From NCBI GenBank assembly GCA_025267735.1, contig CM046303.1, forward strand, positions 32,154,380 to 32,218,379: a DNA stretch of 64,000 nucleotides, read 5' to 3'. Each line of letters starts with the position of its first letter. The first letter of the stretch is position 1. Positions 28,101 through 38,912 of the stretch are shown one piece after another. This DNA comes from Mactra quadrangularis. Taxonomy: Eukaryota; Mollusca; Bivalvia; Venerida; Mactridae. The translations under genes and the position numbers were made by a program. The notes under the pieces are model-generated. The model was given only the letters and a program-made list of their open reading frames with translations. It made no database searches and had not been told where the DNA came from.

Positions 28101-31100
28101 GCTGGATTTAAAATCCGACTGTGCCACTGACACGGGTCGGATAGGTGTATCTATGATGTGATGGCAGCGAATCTATAATGGTTTATTTTAAACTTACAGA
28201 TTTATGAGTTGCCATTCTATGTTGTAATAGACAGAGAAAAGAACGCTGTAGTAATTGCTGTTAGAGGGACTTTATCCTTACAGGTAAGTTCGTAACATCT
28301 TTATAAATATAAACAATAAAAACATTCCGAATAAAATGATTAATAACTGATTAATAACAGGATTTTGAAATTTCAATCGGTTATAGTTAAAAAGATTCGG
28401 TCCCAGAGCAGATATGCACCGGTGATTTCCAAGGCCCTGGTGCATGCCGCCGGAGTAAACAACTATGCTTGCTTAATGGTCTGTTTGGCATTTTAGATAC
28501 ATTGAATACGCAATTAATGGCCGATGGAATAAACTAAGTCAACTAGAACTCAGAGAATGAGTCAATCATTAACCTGTCACCAATCTATTTTCCTCATCTA
28601 TCTCTAAAAAACGAAGAAAACTAAATATTAAAGGGCAGCAAAAAAAGAAGAATTCTAACGTGTCAAACTCTAACCTTTTGTCGCGAACTTTCGAATTCGA
28701 GCTTATGAACTTTTACTGTACATCGATGCAGTTCAGCTTGTCTCTTTGCATATAAGTGGTCCATTATAAGTAGGATTTAAATCAATTGTTGACTTTGGAG
28801 ATGATTTTCTGAAATGTTAACAACAGGCACACCTTTTAATAACATAAGAATCATGACAAAAATTTACAGAATCATTGCAACAATAATGATAAGTTTTCTT
28901 TCTCTTTTGAACCTTCTCTCGCTCTCTCATAACAAAACTGAAATTATGTTTACGTTTAGGAGTAAAATGTGAAGCAGATTTTGAACCGATGCAGATGTTT
29001 TCTAATTTCGTTTTTTTCTGCTATTTTTTGAATGTCTGTAAGAATTTGAAATAAACATTTACCACATTTCAGTCAGTTGGGTTTATTTTTCTAAATGAAT
29101 TTAGAACATTTTGCTAAATTGAATTGTGTGAAAGATTCAACATTATATGCATTTGATCAATCTACGTAGTGGATGCTGAGGTTCCTGATTTAAAAATTAC
29201 TGTAACTTCTCGCTGATATTTGATGTAAATTGCTGAAAAGCAAGGTGACTGGTTGCGAATCGTCTCAAGGAGTATATAATTTGGGTGCGAATCGTATGTT
29301 CCCTGGTTCGATCTTAGTCTATTTATTTATTTATATTTTATTTATTGGAGTTAACGCCGTATCAACACAATTTAGGTCATTTCATGGAGTCCAGCGCACC
29401 TAACCTAGCTTTCCTGGACCATTGTCTATAACCAGTACTCACCTACCCTTCCACAAGGCCGGAAACTTCTCCATATTATCTAATCAATGGAGGAAAATCG
29501 ACATGGAAGGGTATAACCTCCCCGGGTGGGATTCGAACCCGCACCCCCTCGGGCACGAGTATCCAAATCCCGGCGCGCTACCAACTGCGCTATCGACCCG
29601 GGTTCAATCTTAGTCACCGATCAATGTTATACGTTGAGAGAGCAGACAGTGACACGGAACGTGATAATCGTTTACATGTATGTACATCCAAGAAACAATG
29701 ATTTTCTGAATTGTTATAATTTACACTACGCCGGACCTTCCGAACCAATTTTCACCATCACAATGAAAACATGTGTACAAAAAACAATAGGATTCAATCT
29801 GTACTTCATGCATTTCAGTTATGTTATGCAACAAACTGTGTTTGTATTGCATGTGTACGGACAAAAATAAAACATAAAATTGAGTTTCAAATTAGGTCTA
29901 TTGACTTATGACTTCTATTTTACAGGATGTGATTACAGACCTTGTTGTAGAACGTGGAGAACTAACCATACCTGGTATTCCTAAAGCTAGTGCTCATAAT
30001 GGTATACTACAAAGTGCAATATATATAAAACAAACATTAGAAAGAGAAAACATATTACATGAAGCATTTCAAAGAGCTGAGGTAAAGTATATACGTCACA
30101 TGATTGAGCATTTGGAACTCCTTGGCCATTTACAACGAATAACCTCGTACATCGATATTTTAAACGCCATTTTAATACAGTGTAATACTGTTGCGTCACA
30201 TGTCCTAACAAAATGCATTCATTAGTGTTGAAGTTCGTTTCTTAAGGCGATCATAGGGTGATTAATGCATCCTTTTTAATGCAATGTGAAATACACGTTT
30301 CAATAATATCGATAAACTATATTTAGTCACATATAAGGCGTATAAATGTTTACCAATCCTTGTATGTCAACAAGAACTACAGTACCACCAAACGTTTGGA
30401 GACATTTTCAGATTGTAAGCCTGTTGAATAGCTTTTATCTTACATTTGATAACTGTTTACTGTTTATTTTAAAATGCTTTGCAGTTTCGCATTATTTTTT
30501 GGCGATCATTATTATCATAACTGAGACAACAAAAATAGCATAAAAACTTTGGTCTGGAAAATTATTACAATAATCATGGTTTAGGAGGTTTTATGATGTC
30601 AGATGCTGAATCTTATAAAGTGTTGAATTCATGAAATTTGTTTTCATTTTATAACAAAACATACTTAAATATATTAGAAATATTGTTTCTACAAAAAGAA
30701 TCGTCAAAATTCAAGAACTGTAGTAAATTTCTTTTGTCTTCAAACTTTTGATGGGTTCTGTATACCTTGCATTTTCATTGTTAAATTTAATTCAACTGGC
30801 AGTGATGAATACATTTACTCCGCAGATTTGAAAACGTAATATTTGTTTGATAATCCACGTTCATACAGGTCGTCCACGTAAACATTGCGTATATAAACAT
30901 TGCCTGTTTCATTACACACTAATATTTAGGGGTGATTTATTTTTACAAATTTATAGTTTAGTCAGTTTACACTTATTTCATAAACACATGATTATATAAA
31001 ACTTATAGTGTGCATATACACTTTCTAAAATGAATGTTAAATATCAAAGTGGTATGTTTATATAATTAAAAGGCTGTTCATGCATTAGTTTATTCACCTA

Positions 31101-34100
31101 TTTGGTAAGCAAGTCCATTCTTTAAAGTACAATAACACGCATGACCTAGAATACGACCTGTAAATACACGAATCTACTCTTATTGATCGCGAGTACAGAA
31201 GTACTGTTATTAGGGACTTCAGTCAGTTATCTTTCCCTGATAAAATCTAAAGCAATCCAATCGGTAAGTAGGTCCTTACAGTCGGAATCCTCGGTTTTCA
31301 TCATTGAAGTCCTATGTAAGGACAACAAAATATTTCATCTAATATCTTTCTTGTTAATGAAGATATTATTAGAAGTAATAAAATTTAGATAGTTCTTTAC
31401 CCTAAAAATACTAAGCTTGAATTTCAAACAAATTAAATGATTTACAAAAACGTTATTTAATATTAATTTTGGCAAGTCGACATTGAAAAGTATGGGTAAA
31501 ATCCAAGTAATCAAACTAATTGGACCTACCTATTTGAAGAGTATACAAGGGGAAATAATTGACTGAAGTCCCTTATTAGTATTCAAATCAGCGATATTAA
31601 TGTATTTGCAACTGACAGTTGAATAAAGTTTAACAATGTTTCTGCTCAACAAAGGAGTTATCCACATTCACAGTTTACATATTAGAACAAAACAAACTGT
31701 TAAACTGAAATAAGATATTTTCAAGAAAATGTTAACTGAATTAAGACGTATAGACAATTGTCTATAACATGTTTTGTTTATATCGGTAAGTCTGTGGTTA
31801 ACAGCCAGAAATAATGTTTAGAGAATTAATGATCAATATTACCCTGGAAAGTTTATACAACATTCTCTGTTATGATTTACGGTTATTTACATTGTAGACT
31901 TTAATCTTCATATTTTGTTTATGTCTGTCATAACATAGCGTAAATAGACTCTTGGCATGTGGTCTTAATAGACCTACGGAGCCCCTAAAGTGACATTTTG
32001 AAATACTTTTTTTTATTTTCACTATTATTTCGTTTTTTTACGAAATATTTTTTTTTTTCGAAATATTATTTTGTTTTTACGAAATATTATTTTGTTTTTA
32101 CGAAATATTATTTACTTTAAATCTAATAATATTACGTTTAAACGAAGTTATATTATTTCGTTTTATCGAAATAAATAGCACGTTTTTTTTTCTAAATATT
32201 ATTTCGGTTTTTACGAAATATCATTTCGATTTTTCGTTTTTACGAAATAATCATTAAAAACGAAATGATATTTCGAAGAAACGAAATGATATTTCGAAAA
32301 AGAAACGTAAAAATGAATTACTTTTAAATGTCACGTTTCTTGTCACTCCGTTTCTCAAGACTTCTTTCAAAGAAGTTATCATTAGAAAGAGTTAGATCTA
32401 ATATACTTACAGCTGTGTTACAAAAAACACAATGTAAAGGTATTGTTGCGTAAAAGTATAAATTCTCCTATTTGTAATGCATTATTTATAAAACAATAAT
32501 TTTGTTTGATATAAAATTGCTTATTGCGGTGACGTTTATTTCTCAGAAATTTATCTTATATAAATTCAAATTCTAAGAATATATTGTAATTTACGAGACT
32601 GTGAGGAAACAATATTGAAATCACCTGTCAGCAGCCTGGCATTTTATTTCCGGCTTACTTGTCTTACGTTCTGTTTAAAAAAAGGTGATAAGTAATAGCT
32701 ATGCATGAGATATGCAAAATGTCAACACGAATGCAGCTCGTACTTAAACAAATTTGTGCAAACAGACAGATAGACAACTGTACAAAATTATGTTTATATG
32801 TTGTATGTTGGGTTTAATGCCTCATCAGCTCATTGTATAAGTCATATCACGACAGTCAGTCAACCTGCTTACCGTTTTTTTTATGGCTTAACCTCTGGGT
32901 TTGGATGTTAAGCGGCTACTAGGCGCATACTTCCGTCAGTGACCGACATCTGTCTCCTACATGATTTAGAATCAGTGATAGGAGGGAGAATAGCCGTAGA
33001 AATCATTTCATGATTAAAACTCCAAGAGATGATTCTATGTCTAAAAACATTCCCCGTTAGTAACAGTATAGATGATTTCTGAGCATTTTTGTTTTTTGTT
33101 ACTTTTTTTTCACATTCTATGAACCAGTTTGTCCTAAAACATTAACATTTAATTTTCTTATCACAATAACCGACTCTAACTGTCATGGTTTGACATATAA
33201 AAATGTATAAACGAGTATTGTAAAATTTTATTTATACTGTCAATGGCGCATACATCGACTCCTCTGATTTTAATACAATTTTCTTCTATGATAATGGCTG
33301 TCAGTCATTTCTCAACGATCGTAAGTATAGAAGTACTAAAGTGAATATTCAAATAAGACGAGTTCATGTATGCGCCACTGACAGTTGAATGGAATTTATT
33401 ATTAGTTTTAATTATTTTCTTATAAAACGTACCTTGTTACAAGGATGCTACTATAATATTTTCAGGGTGCTAATCTTGTAATTACTGGTCACAGTCTTGG
33501 TGCAGGGGCTGCAGCATTATTAGCAATATTACTTAAACCATCATATCCTAATTTAAGATGTTACGCATTTTCACCTCCTGGAGAACTAGTCAGGTAAGAG
33601 ATGATAATTCATTTCTCAGTACATTATCATACCAGTACATTTACTCTCTCAGAACAAATCACCCTCTAAACATCCCCTCTAAATAATAGCCGACTCTATA
33701 CAACCGTGACTTCTCAACAACAACCTCTTTTGAATAACTGCATACACTTTTTAACCGTTACTTCCCAACACCAACCAACTTTGAATAACAGCATACTCTT
33801 TTTAACCTTCACTTCCCAACAACAACCACCTTTCAATAACAGCATACTCTTTACAGCAGTCACTTCTCAACAACAACTTCCATTCAATAACTGCATACTC
33901 TTTACAGCAGTCACTTTTTTAACATCAACCACCTTTCAATAAAAGCCGACACTTTACAACCGTCACCTGTCAATAACTTACCTGTCAACAACTGTCACTT
34001 TTTAACATCTGCTACCTCTCAACAATAGCCCTTTCCTCAGAGGTGCATGTCCTCCTTGGAGGTGCATTTCCTCTGTAGAATACTGGGTCCCCGGACATTA

Positions 34101-37100
34101 GGTAGGGGATAGGGTTGAGTCCCGACAGGTATTGTCTGGATAGTAGAAGTCTCAGATGGGTTGGGTCCCAGGTGGGTACCCTGGGGTTGTTAAGTACCCT
34201 GGATGTAGACTGATAGTCACCCTGGGATATGAGGCCTCAGGTTATTTCCTTAAACTATGGTCCCTCGGGGGTAAAACCCCCGGGTTATGGTCACTTGAGA
34301 CATTTAATAATAATAAGCAACTTAATCAATAAAAATCCTTTGAACTTTGAAAAGACGACAAATGGTCAACTCAGTTTTCAATCAACTATGAACTAAGTTA
34401 AAATGTGGTAACTGACCATTAATGACGTCTCATAGCTCGTACATTATTAATGAGTAAAATGTTCCAATTAGTTGATCTAATTATATAGATGATTTGTTTC
34501 TAACACCTTTGTTTTCGACTTAAACAGTTTTAACAATTTCAGCTCTATCGTTTATAGTATGATCATTTTAGTCCCTAGATAAATTTATTCTATCAACTTA
34601 CTTCTGCAAATTTCCGGTATGTTTTGCCCCTACTCCCATGACTCCCGAGGTAAACTTATTATATAGATTGATTTCTCCAATTTCCAAATTTTTGTCAGCC
34701 CGTGTCTGATAACATAATTACGTCTAGCTTTTTCTTATTATGACAATTTGTTACATTTTGTATTTCTCCATACACTATAAGGATAAGCAAAAACTAGTTT
34801 CTTATCCAATTTTTTTTCGAGTGGGGGGGCTACCATTGTTATCGAGTGGAACGATTTTGTCGGGTAAACGATAATGAGAATCATTGTATTAATTTGATAT
34901 TTTTATATATTATATTGAATAAAGTAGTTTTAGAGTAATTACTTTTTGTATGTAAGTTTCATACTAATGTGCATTCACTGACTTTACATCTAACCCTAGT
35001 GTTGCGCTACTGGTATATATCTAGCACATCACTATCAGTCTACTTAGGTAGTCTTTTACTTTGCTTATGGCAGCCGTCACAATGTGGCAACATAATCATA
35101 CCACCTTTAAAGGTACCCATTTACACTTGAGTGAAGTGAAGCAATAACATGTAAATTTCTTGCTTGAGAGAATAAGCAGTGCCCCTTTTAGAGTTATTAC
35201 TCGGATCCTCTCGACCCCTAGAGGCTCGTCATATCACCAGACTACTGCTTTTATCACAAAGGTGTATATTTACACATTCTTAATAATTTCTAAACTTTTA
35301 TTTTTACAGTCCTGACGTGAGCTCGTATGCTGAAGATATAGTTTGTTCCGTTGTCCTTGGTGATGACATTATATCACGTCAAGGAATGTTGATGATGGAT
35401 GATTTAAAAATAAATATAATAACAGCAATATATGAGACTAGATTACCAAAGGTATGTGGTGTTGTTTATCTTTTTTAAATTAAATCGAATTATTACTTGA
35501 TATACATTTAGTTTCTTCATTCGGAACTCCTCGGTCATTCGCTACGAGTAACTTTTCATTCATGAAAGGTCGAGGTGTTCCGAATGTAAGTTTCTTATGC
35601 AGTTTGTTGATGTCATCGAAGTGCGTATAAACAAGGTTTTTTCATTTTCTTTTTTGTACTTGGTTTTACGCCGTGTCAACACAATTGAGGTTAGATTACG
35701 CCGACCAGTGCACCCAACCTAGCTTTCCTGACCCTTGTGTAGATCCAGTACTCACCTACCCTTCCACATGGCCGGCAACTTCTACAAAATTGGTTTATAA
35801 TAATGTTTCAATGCTCGTATACCTGTAATGTCTTTATCTTGATAATCGTGTACGTTATAAAATTTATTTCATTACTGTTTCTTTTTTGTTATGCTGTCAT
35901 TTATATTTAATTTTTATTGTTCACGTTATAAAATTTATTTACAAAGAGGCATTTCCGTGCAGCTGGATCAATGTCACATCGTTGTGTCAAAATGAAGAAT
36001 TAACAAAAGTGCACTTGTTTTAGATATCCATGATTAGGTGTAGTACAAAAAACACCCACACTTCATTGGTGTAGGTGTATACCACATTGATTAACACGTG
36101 TATATTTGTAATTCGATATTTTGAAATGAGTTAAAAAAGATATTTGGTATTTTAATTTTCTGAATGTATAATATGAATTACTATAGCCACACTAAATATG
36201 GTAAATAATGTTCTTTCACGTCAATAAAATCTCTCCTACGTGCTTAAATATCCCTTTGAAGTCAATGAGTCGAATTCATTTGCTTAGTAAATTAATACTG
36301 GAGTATACATCAATCGCTACAGTCAATTTAACATCGATACAGACACGTGGTTTATCCACCAATAGATCACATGGTTTTACGCATTCAAAGTTTGTCATTA
36401 CAATTTCGTTTTTATATAAAACCATCCTTAATAAATAACCACGAGGTTTTCATTTACAAAATAATTTCACTTAAATTTGCATAAAAATGCTTTAAGGGTA
36501 CGCCCTTTACCTTCCTTAATCCAGTTGAAGTTTAGCAATAAAGTTTTACAATAAAAACCCTTTTCAGTTAAGTTATTGTTAAAGGGAGATGCAGGCAAAA
36601 TGTTCACTTCTTTATTTCCTATTTTACATTTCACTTCATGTATTATAATCGAAGGGCTCAATGTAAAAGAGTACCTATCTCCATGTTAGTACTTTTCGAG
36701 AAAAACACATTTTTGTGATTTTTTGAAACAAAAATTGATCCAATAGTTAGCATTTTTTTCCTTAGAATTTTGACCAAATTGTGTGTAAATACTCCAAAAA
36801 ATTAAGCTTTTGTGTTAATGTTATTACTTTTTTGCATTTTTGTTTATGCAAAAAAAGGTCTTATCTCCAATCAAAAATAGGACTCTTTATTGCCAATCTG
36901 AGTGGATAAGAATGGTAGAGTTCCCCTTGCTAGGGAAGATATTATGCTCATCTTAGCTCTTTCAATCTTTTTTACAGTGTTTATGTGCATATTTTCCGGT
37001 CCCCTGAGTGGGACAATATTGGAATGATAGTTTTAGCTTATTACTTAGGGGAAATAACAATTCCCTTGGGCTGGTTCCTGGAAATAGATATTTCTTGAAG

Positions 37101-38822
37101 TAAAGGGATCCCTGGAACAGAATAGGTAGGGGTCCTGCGGAAAAGGGTTGCATGGGAAAGGGGTCATTGAGAGGAGAAAAAGTCCCTTAATTAAATTCGT
37201 GTTCTGATTAGTTCTTGACCAGCCAATCTCCTATCGGACTCATTGTTGCGCATGTACGTACAGTACCCACCAAAAGTTTGGAGACAAAAGAAATCCACTA
37301 CAATTCTTGAATTTTAATGATTATTTTTGTTGAATAATTACTTTTAATATATTTAAGTATGGTTTGTGATAAAATGAAAACTAAGTTCATGAATGCAACA
37401 CGTAAGAAAACTCAGCATCTGACATACTAAAGCCACCAAAATCTTACTCATTGTAATTCCATAACATAGCTTTTGTGTTGTTTTTGTAGTCTTAGTTATA
37501 ATTATAATGATAACCAAAAATTAAAGCAAAACTAAAAAGCATTTCAAAATGAACAGTTATCAAATTATAGATGAACTCTATTCATTTGTCCTAAAAAGTG
37601 AAAATGTCTCCATACTTTTGGTGGGTACTGTATTTGTAAATACATGTAAGTAGTATTTGGATATAGATGTATGGCTTCAAGTTGATATGCTTTCGTTCTG
37701 TTCTGTTCTGTTGGGTTCAATGCTTTGTTTTATTTTCAGTATAAAATAATAGCGGGTGGATTTTGGAGAATGTGTTGTGGACGTTCTGGTATGTTAGATG
37801 AGACAATAGAATATGGTGAGAGAAATAATGAAACAAATGGTAAAACAACTAATGGTGATACACTGGATTCTAGAGATGCTGTCATATTTAACAGATGTAG
37901 TCTTGAGGTGAGAGGGCAGATTGTATATACTACAAGCGATCGAGCGACTCGGTCACGATATGTACCTAGAATCACAATTAAGTGAAGTTCCGCTATCGGG
38001 ACAATTAGAAGCGATGGTCTTAATAGCGGTATGGCCAAAATATTGAAACTTTTGCTCTTAAATTAAGCATTTAGGACAAAAAATCGTCAATGCATGATTT
38101 TACTAGAGTGATCGTTATGGCGGAACGTTACTGTATGCATCAACATTGTATATTTATGTATTCATGAACCATGTCAACATCTGAAGTAAATATCGTGTGT
38201 TACGTACATTTCAAATCCCACCTGGCAATCCATTATTAAAACCTGAGTAGACACGATATACTTTCCCTTCAATGAAATTTTGTCTTCAAATATGCATGAG
38301 TTGTCGTCTGCACAATTCATAGAATGTGTTTTACTGAATACATTAATGTTGAATAACGGGTACTTTGTCGTCAAACACTGCATGTAACGCACCACGTGTT
38401 GTCGTCTGCGTTTTGAGTGTGATTGTAATTCAGTTAAAGTTTGAAACAAATCTGATATCAAATATTCGTCGCTGCATCAGACGGTTTTCACTTCCTCTTT
38501 TGATGAATCAATATTTAGATAAATTGAAAGCAGACGACAATTATACATTGTAATATGACATTGATGGACAGTTAGAATCAATCTAAATACAATAAAAAGA
38601 CATTAGAAATGCAATAAACATTGGTTAATATGACATGTTGATGACACAATAAATCTTTGTTATAACTAATTTACTCATGGTGTCTTTGAACATAAGGCTG
38701 TACAAAACTATCATATAATACAATTATACATGTATAACTGAAAACGCTTATATATATTTTATTTTATGCTTATGCACGTTCACCGACTTTACAAATATCA
38801 TTCCTAGTCCTCGGGCTACTGG

Positions 38823-38912
<90 letters not shown>

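Noticed and set aside
33706..33942. TSQQQP repeat protein
   Set aside because: 51-bp minisatellite in an intron between two securely placed lipase exons.
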